Shown here one piece after another: positions 51,063-59,053 of a DNA stretch of 64,000 nt; positions within the stretch are counted from its first letter, which is position 1; the number at the start of each line of letters is the position of its first letter. The notes under the pieces were generated by a model. That model was given only the letters and a program-made list of their open reading frames with translations, had not been told where the DNA came from and searched no databases. Source of the DNA: Aquabacter sp040049275 (GTDB lineage Bacteria > Pseudomonadota > Alphaproteobacteria > Rhizobiales > Xanthobacteraceae). The stretch covers positions 434,001 to 498,000 of the forward strand of contig NZ_JBDZDT010000003.1 in assembly GCF_040049275.1 (NCBI RefSeq). The letters run 5' to 3'. Position numbers and translations under genes: made by a program.

Positions 51063-52325
51063 CTACTGCAGCCCCGCGATCGCCCGCGCAAAATCTCCCG
51101 CCGCGAAGGGCTGGAGATCGTCGGCGCCCTCGCCCACGCCGATGAGATGCACCGGCAGGCCGTGCTTCTCGGCGATGGCGACGAGGATGCCGCCGCGCGC
51201 CGTGCCGTCGAGCTTGGTCATGACGAGGCCGGTGACGCCGGCGATCTTCGTGAAGACCTCCACCTGGGACAGCGCGTTCTGGCCTACGGTGGCATCCAGA
51301 ACGAGAAGCACGGCGTGCGGCGCGCCTGGCTCCAGCTTGCGGATGACGCGCACCACCTTTTCCAGCTCCGCCATCAGCTCGGTGCGGTTCTGGAGGCGTC
51401 CGGCCGTGTCGATGAGCAGCACATCGGCGCCCTCGGCACGCGCCTGGGTGATGGCATCGTGCGCCACGCCTGCCGCGTCCGCACCCGGCTCGCGGGCGAT
51501 GACGGTGGCGCCGGTGCGCTGGCCCCACACCTTCAACTGCTCGATGGCGGCGGCGCGGAAGGTGTCGCCGGCGGCGAGCATCACCCTCAGCCCCTCGGTG
51601 CGCCACTGGGCGGCGAGCTTGCCGATGGTGGTGGTCTTACCCGAGCCGTTCACGCCCACCATCAGCAGGATGAAGGGCTTGTGGGACCGCTCGATCACCA
51701 AGGGCACGGCCACCGGCCGCAGAATGGCCTCCACCTCGGCGGCGATCAGGCCCTTCACCTCCTCGGGCGCGATCATCTTGTCGTGCCGGCCCTTGCCCAC
51801 CCGCTCGACGATGCGAGCGGAAACCGCCATGCCGAGGTCCGCGCGGATCAGGATGTCCTCCAGATCCTCCAGCGTCTCCGCATCCAGCTTGCGCTTGGAG
51901 ACGAGGTCCGTGATGCCCTGGGTGAGGTTCGTGGCGGTGCGGGACAGGCCGCTTTTCAGGCGAGTCCAGAAGCTCGTCTTTTCGTTCGCCGATTCCTCGG
52001 CCGTTTGAGCTTCGGCAAGCTGGATCTCGAAGGGTTCCGCCTCGGGAGGTTCGACTGCGACGGGGGCCTCCTCGGCGAGGGCCTGCTCGACCGGCGCTGC
52101 TTCGACAGGAGCATCTTCGACAGCGACGTCCTGGACGCGCTCGTCGCCTTCCACGTCTTGATCAGCGGGACGGTCCGAGACCTCCGGCGTTTCGGAAACA
52201 GGGGCGGAAACCAAACCCTCATCGGCCGAGGGCTCCGCGCTCTCGCTGCTCCCCCTTCCCGTGAGGCGGCTCCAGAAGCCTTTCTTCTTGGGGGCCGGCG
52301 ATTGGCCGTTCTCGGTGTCACTCAT
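51063..52325 (-). CDS. ftsY: Signal recognition particle receptor FtsY
   Basis: SRP-receptor GTPase that docks ribosome-nascent chains at the membrane. The ATG at 52325 gives 420 residues. An acidic N-terminal region (about 20-125, rich in Glu, Ala and Val, with VEQALAEEAP-type repeats) precedes the NG domain. G1 is GVNGSGKTTTIGKLA, then AGDTFRAAAIEQL (G2), DTAGRLQNRTELMAEL (G3) and TKLDGTARGG (G4). The C-terminus is intact. It starts 4 nt after the mtaB stop in the dapF-mtaB-ftsY order, common in alphaproteobacteria. Confidence 0.97.
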   Translation of the reverse strand: MSDTENGQSPAPKKKGFWSRLTGRGSSESAEPSADEGLVSAPVSETPEVSDRPADQDVEGDERVQDVAVEDAPVEAAPVEQALAEEAPVAVEPPEAEPFEIQLAEAQTAEESANEKTSFWTRLKSGLSRTATNLTQGITDLVSKRKLDAETLEDLEDILIRADLGMAVSARIVERVGKGRHDKMIAPEEVKGLIAAEVEAILRPVAVPLVIERSHKPFILLMVGVNGSGKTTTIGKLAAQWRTEGLRVMLAAGDTFRAAAIEQLKVWGQRTGATVIAREPGADAAGVAHDAITQARAEGADVLLIDTAGRLQNRTELMAELEKVVRVIRKLEPGAPHAVLLVLDATVGQNALSQVEVFTKIAGVTGLVMTKLDGTARGGILVAIAEKHGLPVHLIGVGEGADDLQPFAAGDFARAIAGLQ

Positions 52326-52329
52326 TACA

Positions 52330-53622
52330 TCAGGCCGCAATTAGCCGCGCGCCGTCGTGACCGGCGATGCGCAGGGGAAGGATGGTGCCGCGTGGCGCGG
52401 GACGCGACACACGCACTGGCGTGAAATGCTCGGTGCGGCCAAGACCGTCTGCCTCCATCAGCACAGTACGGCGCGCACCGATGGAGGCCGACAGGTGACG
52501 CCGCAGGGCCGCCTCGCCCTTCTCGCGCAGCCGCTGCGCCCGCTCCCTCACCGCCGCGTGCGCCACCTGGGGCATGCGGGCGGCGGGGGTGCCGGGGCGG
52601 GGGGAGAAGGGAAAGACGTGCAGGAAGGTCAGGCCGCAGGCGTCCACCAGATGGAGACTGTTGCGGAACATGGCCTCGGTCTCGGTGGGAAAGCCGGCGA
52701 TGAGGTCGGCGCCGAAGACGAGATCCGGCCGCAGGCGGCGCATCTCGCCGACGAGGCGGATGGCGTCGGCACGGGAATGGCGGCGCTTCATGCGCTTCAG
52801 GATCAGATCGTCGCCGGCCTGGAGGGAGAGGTGGAGATGGGGCATCAGCCGCTCCTCCTCCGCCAGCGCGCGCATGAGGTCGTCGTCCGCCTCCACGCTG
52901 TCGATGGAGGAGAGGCGCAGGCGCTTCAGCTCGGGCACATGCTTCAGGATGGCGCGCACCAGCTTGCCCAAGGTGGGCGCCCCCGGCAGGCCATCGCCAT
53001 AGGAGGTGAGATCGACGCCGGTGAGCACCACTTCGCCATGGCCGACCTCAGCAAGCCGGCGTACCTGCGCCACCACGTCGCCCATGGGCACGGAGCGGGA
53101 ATTCCCCCGGCCATAGGGGATGATGCAGAAGGTGCAGCGATGGTCGCAGCCGTTCTGCACCTGCACGAAGGCGCGGGTGTGCCCGTCGAGCCCATCCACC
53201 ATGTGCAGCGCGGTCTCGCGCACCGCCATGATGTCGTCCACCACCACCTTCTCTTCCGTGCCGACACCGAAATCGAGCGCCTGCCGGGCGGCGTCCCAGG
53301 TCTCCCGCGCGCCCTTGGCGGCGTTGCCCACAACGCGGTCCACCTCGGCCATTTCGGCGAAGGTCTGCGGCTCGGTCTGGGCGGCGCAGCCGGTGACGAT
53401 GATGCGCGTCTCCGGCCGCTCCCGCTTCAGCTTGCGGATGGTCTGGCGCGCCTTGCTCACCGCCTCCTGCGTCACCGCGCAGGAGTTCACGATGATGGCC
53501 CGCTCCAGCCCCGCCGCCATGGCGGCGCTGCGCATCTGCTCGGATTCGAGGATGTTGAGCCGGCACCCGAACGTGACGACCTCAACCGGCGCCGCAGCGG
53601 GCAGCGAGACCCGCGCATTCAT
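52330..53622 (-). CDS. mtaB: tRNA t6A37 methylthiotransferase MtaB
   Basis: Radical-SAM enzyme that adds a methylthio group to N6-threonylcarbamoyl-adenosine 37. 430 residues from the ATG at 53622, which overlaps the dapF stop (ATGA). N-terminal UPF0004 domain with three cluster cysteines in TFGCRLN, NSCAVT and TGCAAQ. The radical-SAM motif CDHRCTFC (C-x3-C-x2-C) follows at about 150. A C-terminal TRAM-like segment ends the protein. RimO and MiaB are alternatives in the same superfamily; GCRLN and length favour MtaB. Confidence 0.93.
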   Translation of the reverse strand: MNARVSLPAAAPVEVVTFGCRLNILESEQMRSAAMAAGLERAIIVNSCAVTQEAVSKARQTIRKLKRERPETRIIVTGCAAQTEPQTFAEMAEVDRVVGNAAKGARETWDAARQALDFGVGTEEKVVVDDIMAVRETALHMVDGLDGHTRAFVQVQNGCDHRCTFCIIPYGRGNSRSVPMGDVVAQVRRLAEVGHGEVVLTGVDLTSYGDGLPGAPTLGKLVRAILKHVPELKRLRLSSIDSVEADDDLMRALAEEERLMPHLHLSLQAGDDLILKRMKRRHSRADAIRLVGEMRRLRPDLVFGADLIAGFPTETEAMFRNSLHLVDACGLTFLHVFPFSPRPGTPAARMPQVAHAAVRERAQRLREKGEAALRRHLSASIGARRTVLMEADGLGRTEHFTPVRVSRPAPRGTILPLRIAGHDGARLIAA

Positions 53623-54476
53623 GCGGCGTCCGCCAGCATATCGGGCGTGAGGATGCCGGAAAATTCGTGGGCGACGGGGCCGGTCATGAGCACATGACCG
53701 TCGCTCTCGCGCCAGTGGATGAAGAGGTCGCCGCCGGGCAGCGTCACCTTCACCTGCCGGCCGGCGCGGCCCGTGCGTGCGGCGGCCACCGCCGTCGCGC
53801 ACGCCGCCGTGCCGCAGGCGCGGGTGCGGCCGGCGCCGCGCTCCCACACATGCAGCAGGATGTGATCGTGCGAGAGCATCTGGGCGAAGGAGATGTTGGC
53901 GCGCTCGGGAAAGAGCGGGTCGTGTTCCAAGGCCGCGCCCAGGCGCTCCACGTCCACCGCATCCGCCAGCGGCACGAAGAAGATAGCGTGCGGGTTGCCC
54001 ATGGAGACGAAGCTCGCGGGCCCAAGCACCTCATGGCCGGCCATGTCGAAGGCGGCGGTATCGCCCACGTCCCGCGCCAAGGGGATCTCGTTCCAGGCGA
54101 GGCGCGGCGCGCCCATGTCCACGGTGACGCCGCCGTCCGGGCGCACCACGCAGTCCAGAAGGCCGGCCGCGCTTTCGAACAGGAGATGGCTGTTGCCGGT
54201 GCGCTCGGCCTCCAGCGCCGCGATGCAGCGGGTGCCGTTGCCGCAGGCGGCGGATTCCGAGCCGTCGGAATTGAGGATGCGCACGAAGGCGGACGAATCG
54301 GGCCGGCGCGCGGGATAAAGCAGCATGGCCTGGTCGAACGGCACGACGCCGGGCCGCGCCAGCGCGCGCGCCGCTTCCGGCGTCACCTCCACGGGGTCCG
54401 CGCGCAGGTCCAGAACGAGGATCTCGTTGCCGAGCCCGTTCATCTTCACAAAGCGGCGATCCGCGAGGCTTGCCAT
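53619..54476 (-). CDS. dapF: Diaminopimelate epimerase
   Basis: Interconverts LL- and meso-diaminopimelate for lysine and peptidoglycan. 285 residues from the ATG at 54476; the frame open to 54752 adds non-family sequence. The two catalytic cysteines lie in SAACGNGTRC (about 75) and RACGTAACA (about 225). FVKMNGLGNEILVLD at the start and SMGNPHAIFF in the middle are family landmarks. First gene of the dapF-mtaB-ftsY unit and divergent from the secreted GyrI-like gene. The ribosome site is weak. Confidence 0.96.
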   Translation of the reverse strand: MASLADRRFVKMNGLGNEILVLDLRADPVEVTPEAARALARPGVVPFDQAMLLYPARRPDSSAFVRILNSDGSESAACGNGTRCIAALEAERTGNSHLLFESAAGLLDCVVRPDGGVTVDMGAPRLAWNEIPLARDVGDTAAFDMAGHEVLGPASFVSMGNPHAIFFVPLADAVDVERLGAALEHDPLFPERANISFAQMLSHDHILLHVWERGAGRTRACGTAACATAVAAARTGRAGRQVKVTLPGGDLFIHWRESDGHVLMTGPVAHEFSGILTPDMLADAA

Positions 54477-54639
54477 GGTGCTACAGACATATCCAAGATC
54501 GCGCCGGCTTCCCCTTGGGGTGCGGCGCCCGAGCCTTATATGGCGGGCACAGGGTCGCACGCCACCCCCTTGGGGGGCCATATGCCTTCGGCGAGAACAT
54601 GCTAAATAGGCGTCGGGGCCTGCGGCGAGAGACGGCGAC

Positions 54640-55326
54640 ATGACGTTCGGTGATCTGGTGCGCAGCATGTGCGCGGCGGCTTTCATGTTCTGCGCGGCCA
54701 GCGCCGCGGCGCAGACGGCCACGCCCGCCCCACCCCTGAGCCCACCTTCCACGGTGGACCCGCGCCCGGTGCAGACCGCTCCGGTACAAGGCGTTCCGGC
54801 CCAACCTGCTCCGGCTCAGCCCGCCCCGGCGCCCGCGTCGCCCGCCGAGGCCCAGCATCCCGACGCCGTGACCGCCACCGAAACGGTGCTCAACCCCATG
54901 CCGGTGCTGAGCAAAGGCGGCAGCTCCAGCTGGACGGACGGGTTCGACACCATCGTCGCAACGCTCAAGACCATCACCGCGGAGATGGACCGGCTCGGCC
55001 TCAAGCGCTCGGGCGACCCCATGATCGCCTATAATTCCAGCGACGATGCCGGCTTCGAGTTCGAGGCGCAGATCCCCTTCTCCGGCGCCACCACGGAGCG
55101 GCCGCAGGGCGGCGTCGCCGTGGGGGCCTCCTATAGCGGGCGGGTGCTGAAGTTCAGCTACAAGGGCTCGTTCGCCGACATGGACAACACCTATGAGGCC
55201 ATCGCCAACTATCTGGATGCCCGCAGCATCGAGGCGCAGGATCTCTATATCGAACGCTATGTGACCGATCCCGTCGCGACGCCGCCGGACGCTTTGGAGG
55301 TGGACATCTACGTGCCGCGGCGCTGA
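54640..55326 (+). CDS. Secreted GyrI-like effector-binding-domain protein
   Basis: 228 residues. A signal peptide (1-24, ending AAA-QTA) is followed by a Pro/Ala-rich low-complexity linker (about 25-75), then a short helix and a GyrI-like domain (about 95-228). Its strands DPMIAYNSSDDAGFEFEAQIPF and YIERYVTDP...LEVDIYVPR, in pieces, match the small-molecule-binding domain seen in GyrI and BmrR/AraC effector domains. An exported version cannot control gyrase or transcription, so it may bind a ligand in the periplasm. Divergent from dapF. Function unknown. Confidence 0.75.
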   Translation: MTFGDLVRSMCAAAFMFCAASAAAQTATPAPPLSPPSTVDPRPVQTAPVQGVPAQPAPAQPAPAPASPAEAQHPDAVTATETVLNPMPVLSKGGSSSWTDGFDTIVATLKTITAEMDRLGLKRSGDPMIAYNSSDDAGFEFEAQIPFSGATTERPQGGVAVGASYSGRVLKFSYKGSFADMDNTYEAIANYLDARSIEAQDLYIERYVTDPVATPPDALEVDIYVPRR

Positions 55327-55422
55327 GGGACGCTTCCCAGCGCGGCGCGAATCTTCTTCATTAGGGGCCGACCTGCGCGCGGGCCGGCCATGCGGACTGC
55401 TCGACGTGAGATGGAGGCGCCC

Positions 55423-55953
55423 GTGCCGCGACTCTTCACAGCCCTCGAGATCCCGGCGGAGGTCGGTTCGGGCCTCTCCATGCTGCGGGGCGGGCTTTCC
55501 GGCGCACGCTGGATCGACCCGGAAAATTACCACCTGACCCTGCGCTTCGTCGGCGACGTGGACGACGTCCTGGCGCGCGAGGTCATGTACATGCTCGGCC
55601 AGGTGCGCCGGCGCGCCTTCGACCTCGCGCTGGACGGGCTCGACCAGTTCGGCGGCCACAAGCCGCGCTCCGTGTTCGCGGCGGTGAAGACCAACCCCGC
55701 CCTCATGGAGCTTCAGGCCGAGCACGAGCGCATCATGCAGCGGCTCGGCCTCTCGCCGGACCGCTCCTACAAGCCCCATGTCACTCTTGCGCGGCTGCGT
55801 GATGCCTCCAGCCGGCAAGTGGCGGACTACCTGTCCACGCGAGGCTATTACCGCAGCCCGGCCTTCCATGTGCCGCGCTTCGTGCTGTTCTCCTCCCGCG
55901 ATTCCGTGGGCGGCGGGCCTTACCTTGTGGAAGCGGCCTATCCCCTTTCATGA
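55423..55953 (+). CDS. thpR: RNA 2',3'-cyclic phosphodiesterase (ThpR/LigT)
   Basis: 2H phosphoesterase that opens 2',3'-cyclic phosphates at RNA ends. I chose the GTG at 55423: GGAGG lies six nt upstream and the protein then begins VPRLFTALEIP like its relatives; ATGs at 55390 and 55411 would add 12 or 5 residues. 176 residues. The two HxT motifs are HLTLRF and HVTLAR. Located between a GyrI-like gene and a SAM-methyltransferase gene on the same strand. Confidence 0.92.
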   Translation: MPRLFTALEIPAEVGSGLSMLRGGLSGARWIDPENYHLTLRFVGDVDDVLAREVMYMLGQVRRRAFDLALDGLDQFGGHKPRSVFAAVKTNPALMELQAEHERIMQRLGLSPDRSYKPHVTLARLRDASSRQVADYLSTRGYYRSPAFHVPRFVLFSSRDSVGGGPYLVEAAYPLS

Positions 55954-55998
55954 CCACCCATTGCGGCCTAAACAGGCCGCGACAGGTGGGAGGGGCGC

Positions 55999-56772
55999 AT
56001 GGCCGAAGACTGGAACGCAGCCCAATATCTGAAGTTCGAGGACGAGCGCACGCGTCCCTCGCGCGATCTGCTGGCGCAGGTGCTGCTCCCCAAAGCGGGC
56101 TTCTGCGTGGATCTCGGCTGCGGGCCGGGCAATTCCACCGAACTGGTGGCCGAGCGCTTCCCCGATGCGGAGGTGATCGGCATCGACACGTCGCCGGACA
56201 TGCTGGCGGCGGCGCGCAAACGGCTGCCGAACCTGCGCTTCCAGCAGGGCGATGCCACGCACTTCACCTTGGAGAAGCCGGCGGACCTCATCTTCGCCAA
56301 TGCGGTGCTGCAATGGGTGCCGGACCACGACACCCTGTTCCCGCGCCTGATGTCCCTGCTGGCGCCGGGCGGCTATCTGGCCGTGCAGGTGCCGGACAAT
56401 CTGGACCAGCCGTCCCACGCTTCCATGGTGGAGACCGCTTTGGACGGGCCATGGGCCGGCAAGCTGAAGGACGCCGCCGCCGCACGCACCGACCTGCCCT
56501 CGGTGGAGCAATATTACGATCTGCTGACGCCCCATGCGGCGCGGGTGGATATCTGGCACACCATCTATCAGCACCCGCTCGCGGGGGTGCCCGCCATCGT
56601 GGAATGGCTGAAGGGCACCGGGCTGCGGCCCTTCCTCGATCCTTTGGACGCCGAGGAGCGCGCGGGCTTCCTCGCCGCCTATCAGGCGCGGCTGGCGAAG
56701 CATTATGGAGAGCGGGTCAACGGCAAGGTGCTCCTCGCCTTCCCCCGCCTGTTCATCCTCGCGCGACGGTGA
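55999..56772 (+). CDS. tam: Trans-aconitate 2-methyltransferase
   Basis: 257-residue SAM-dependent methyltransferase that methylates trans-aconitate, an inhibitor formed from cis-aconitate. Start MAEDWNAAQYLKFEDERTRPSRDLL, in pieces, is typical of Tam. SAM motif I VDLGCGPGNST, motif II GIDTSPDM, and ANAVLQWVPDH, the conserved post-II W region. Total length equals E. coli Tam (252). GTGGGAGGGGCGC precedes the ATG. Family repeats follow downstream. Confidence 0.92.
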   Translation: MAEDWNAAQYLKFEDERTRPSRDLLAQVLLPKAGFCVDLGCGPGNSTELVAERFPDAEVIGIDTSPDMLAAARKRLPNLRFQQGDATHFTLEKPADLIFANAVLQWVPDHDTLFPRLMSLLAPGGYLAVQVPDNLDQPSHASMVETALDGPWAGKLKDAAAARTDLPSVEQYYDLLTPHAARVDIWHTIYQHPLAGVPAIVEWLKGTGLRPFLDPLDAEERAGFLAAYQARLAKHYGERVNGKVLLAFPRLFILARR

Positions 56773-56793
56773 TCGGGGTTTCCCCTCGTTATT

Positions 56794-56819
56794 CCTCTCC
56801 CGCTTGCGGCGGAGGGTTA
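56794..56819. repeat. Family Q single arm
   Basis: CCTCTCCCGCTTGCGGCGG, a left arm with one changed base, followed by GGGTTAGG as in full copies but without the right arm. It opens the 371-bp gap 56773-57143, which otherwise holds a family P composite, another Q arm and no gene that I can support. Confidence 0.75.
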
Positions 56820-56861
56820 GGCCCATCGACATTCAGGCGGAATGATCTGCGCCCCTCACAC

Positions 56862-56959
56862 CCGTCATGCCCGGGCTTGTCCCGGGCATCCACGCTTCTC
56901 CTTTAAACGCCTACCCAGCGGAGCCCCGTGGATGGCCGGGACAAGCCCGGCCATGACGG
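56862..56959. repeat. Family P composite repeat (two cores)
   Basis: Core one CCGTCATGCCCGGG-CTTGT-CCCGGGCATCCACG in pieces; core two CCGTGGATGGCCGGG-ACAAG-CCCGGCCATGACGG in pieces. Same symmetric design as the copy at 22460-22556, with the two cores exchanged in order. Confidence 0.85.
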
Positions 56960-57044
56960 CGGTTCTTTGAGGCGGTGCTGAGCTTGAATGTCGATACGAA
57001 AGCTCGCACGCCGCAGATCCGGACGCGGTGTCTTGCTTGAGGTA

Positions 57045-57070
57045 CCCCTCCCCCGCAAGCGGGGGAGGGA
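57045..57070. repeat. Family Q hairpin arm
   Basis: CCCCTCCCCCGCAAGCGGGG followed by GAGGG: a lone right arm, itself a strong hairpin, 74 nt before the ATG of the small orphan gene. Confidence 0.7.
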
Positions 57071-57143
57071 GCCGTCAGCACCCAGCCTCGCGAAGCGGAG
57101 GCCAATGGCCTATACAGGCCGAAGCGCCTTCAGGAGACCGGCC

Positions 57144-57425
57144 ATGACCGAGACGCACAGCGACGCACATAGTCTGCCCACCGCCCAGGTCGTGGTCTCC
57201 CTCGACCCCGCAGTGGCCATCGTGCTGCTCGATCTGCTCGGCCGCATGGACGATCCGAGCGTCGAGCCCATCACCGAGCCCCTGGAGCACCCCGCCGAAC
57301 GCGCGGCGCTCTGGACGCTGCGCTCGGGGCTGGAAGTCGCCGTGGGCGAGCCCCTGGCGGACGATTACGACCACATCCTGGAAGAGGCGCGCGCCGCCGT
57401 GGTCGCGCGCCTCGAAGGGAAATGA
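57144..57425 (+). CDS. Small hypothetical protein
   Basis: 93 residues from the ATG at 57144, nine nt after AGGAG; a longer open frame to 56988 includes the repeat arm and is not credible. Composition is acidic: QVVVSLDPAVAIVLLDLLGRMDD, EPLEHPAERAALWTLRSGLEVAVGEPL and a terminal helix ILEEARAAVVARLEG. No motif I recognise. It converges on metQ with 4 nt between stops. Confidence 0.7.
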   Translation: MTETHSDAHSLPTAQVVVSLDPAVAIVLLDLLGRMDDPSVEPITEPLEHPAERAALWTLRSGLEVAVGEPLADDYDHILEEARAAVVARLEGK

Positions 57426-57429
57426 TCCC

Positions 57430-58209
57430 TCACCAGCTCGGCAGGACCGAGCCCTTGAAGGTGGTCTCGATGAAGGCCTTCACCTCGGGGCTGTGATAGC
57501 TCTCCACCAGGATCTTCACGAAGGGCTTGTCCTTGTCCTGCGTGCGCACGGCGATGACGTTCACATAAGGCCCCTTCGGATCCTCGCGCAGGATGGGGTC
57601 CTTCACCGGGTCGAGGCCGGCTTCCTTGGCATAATTGGTGTTGATGCCGGCGGCCGCCACGTCGGGCAGGGAGCGGGGGAGCTGGGCGGCGTCGATCTCG
57701 ACAATCTTCAGCTTCTTCGGGTTGTCGGTGATGTCGGCCACCGAGGGCTTGAAGCCGACGCCGTCGCGCAGCTTGATAAAGCCCTTGTCGCGCAGCAGCA
57801 GCAGCACGCGCCCGCCATTGGTGGGATCGTTGGGGATCGCCACGCTGGAGCCCGCGGGCAGCTCGTCGAAGCTCTTATATTTCTTGGAATAGATGCCGAT
57901 GGGGAAGTTCACGGTCGTCCCCACCGAGACGATCTTGTAGCCCCGGTCCGCCACCTGATTGTCGAGATAAGGCTGGTGCTGGAAGGAATTGGCCTGGAGC
58001 TCGCCGGCCTCCAGCGCGGTGTTGGGCACCACGTAATCGGAGAATTCGACGATCTGGATATCGAGCCCCTGCTTTGCCGCGATGGGCTTCACGGCTTCGA
58101 GGATCTGGGCGTGGGGGCCGGGCGTGGCGCCGATCTTGATGGTCTCCGCCGAGGCGGCGGTGGCGAGCAGCGCAAGGGCTGCTCCGGTGAGAAGGGTGCG
58201 GATGGTCAT
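57430..58209 (-). CDS. metQ: D/L-methionine ABC transporter substrate-binding protein MetQ
   Basis: 259-residue NlpA/MetQ-family binding protein. The leader ends TAASA-ETIKIG without a lipobox cysteine, so it is a free periplasmic protein rather than the usual lipoprotein. Family landmarks: IKIGATPGPHAQIL, QHQPYLDN, VGTTVNFPIGIYSKKYKS, VAIPNDPTNGGRVL and a closing ETTFKGSVLPSW. It is third in the leftward metN-metI-metQ order but is separated from metI by 166 bp carrying a family Q hairpin. Confidence 0.94.
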   Translation of the reverse strand: MTIRTLLTGAALALLATAASAETIKIGATPGPHAQILEAVKPIAAKQGLDIQIVEFSDYVVPNTALEAGELQANSFQHQPYLDNQVADRGYKIVSVGTTVNFPIGIYSKKYKSFDELPAGSSVAIPNDPTNGGRVLLLLRDKGFIKLRDGVGFKPSVADITDNPKKLKIVEIDAAQLPRSLPDVAAAGINTNYAKEAGLDPVKDPILREDPKGPYVNVIAVRTQDKDKPFVKILVESYHSPEVKAFIETTFKGSVLPSW

Positions 58210-58233
58210 AAGTGCTCTCCTTGGAGCTTTAAG

Positions 58234-58351
58234 CCCTCTCCCGCTTGCGGGGGAGGGTTGGGAGGGGGAAATGGTGCGATGGTTGATTCTAGGGAGGCGT
58301 GGCCCTGCTTGACGGCCCCCTCCCCGGCCCTCCCCCGCAAGCGGGAGAGGG
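58234..58351. repeat. Family Q inverted repeat (copy 4), inside the met operon
   Basis: Arms CCCTCTCCCGCTTGCGG and CCGCAAGCGGGAGAGGG about 80 nt apart. It lies between metI and metQ, which run in the same direction, so it is not at an obvious operon end. Confidence 0.85.
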
Positions 58352-58375
58352 AGCGGGGTGCGCTGTCGGAAGGGC

Positions 58376-59053
58376 TCACCCCTGCCGGTTCCGCTTGTCC
58401 AGGCGCCGCGCCAGCAGGTCGCCCGCGCTTTGCACCGCTTGGACCAAGAGGATGAGGACGATCACCACCGCCGCCATCACCTCGGGCATGAAGCGCTGGT
58501 AGCCGAAGCGGATGCCGAGATCGCCGAGCCCGCCGCCGCCCACCGCGCCCACCATGGCCGAGTAGCCGATGAGGCTGACCACCGCGAGGGTGAGCGCCAG
58601 GGTGATGGCCGGCAGCGCCTCCGGCAGCAGCACTTTCGCGACGATCTGGAGCGGGCTCGCCCCCATGGCGCGGGCGGCTTCCACCAGCCCCTGGTCCACC
58701 TCGCGCACCGCCGCCTCGATGAGGCGGGCAATGAAGGGCGCCGCCGCCACCGTGAGCGGCACGATGGCCGCATCGGTGCCGATGGAGGTGCCAGCGATGA
58801 GCCGGGTGAAGGGGATGATGGCCACCACCAGGATGATGAAGGGAGTGGACCGCGCGGCATTCACCACGAGGCCGAGCGCATGGTTGAGCCAGGGTGCGGC
58901 GAACAGCTCGCCCGAGCGGCTGGTGGCGAGGAACACGCCCAAGGGCAGGCCGATGGCGGTGCCGATGAGGCCGGCCACCGCCACCATATAGAGGGTCGCC
59001 TGGGTGGCCTGGATCAGCAGGTCGGTCATTGCGGGGGTGAGGAAATCAAACAT
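58376..59053 (-). CDS. metI: Methionine ABC transporter permease MetI
   Basis: 225-residue inner-membrane permease with five segments (about 18-45, 55-80, 85-105, 150-175, 190-215). The EAA loop RAMGASPLQIVAKVLLPEALPAI contacts MetN. Residues HALGLVVNAARSTPFIILVVAIIPF are the usual third-segment region. It overlaps metN by 8 bp, so translation is coupled. metQ follows after the Q repeat. Confidence 0.94.
   Translation of the reverse strand: MFDFLTPAMTDLLIQATQATLYMVAVAGLIGTAIGLPLGVFLATSRSGELFAAPWLNHALGLVVNAARSTPFIILVVAIIPFTRLIAGTSIGTDAAIVPLTVAAAPFIARLIEAAVREVDQGLVEAARAMGASPLQIVAKVLLPEALPAITLALTLAVVSLIGYSAMVGAVGGGGLGDLGIRFGYQRFMPEVMAAVVIVLILLVQAVQSAGDLLARRLDKRNRQG

Noticed and set aside
3757..58351. 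Repeated GC-rich palindromes as a CRISPR array
   Set aside because: Copies are dispersed single elements, each inverted within itself, not regularly spaced direct repeats with spacers, and no cas genes are present.
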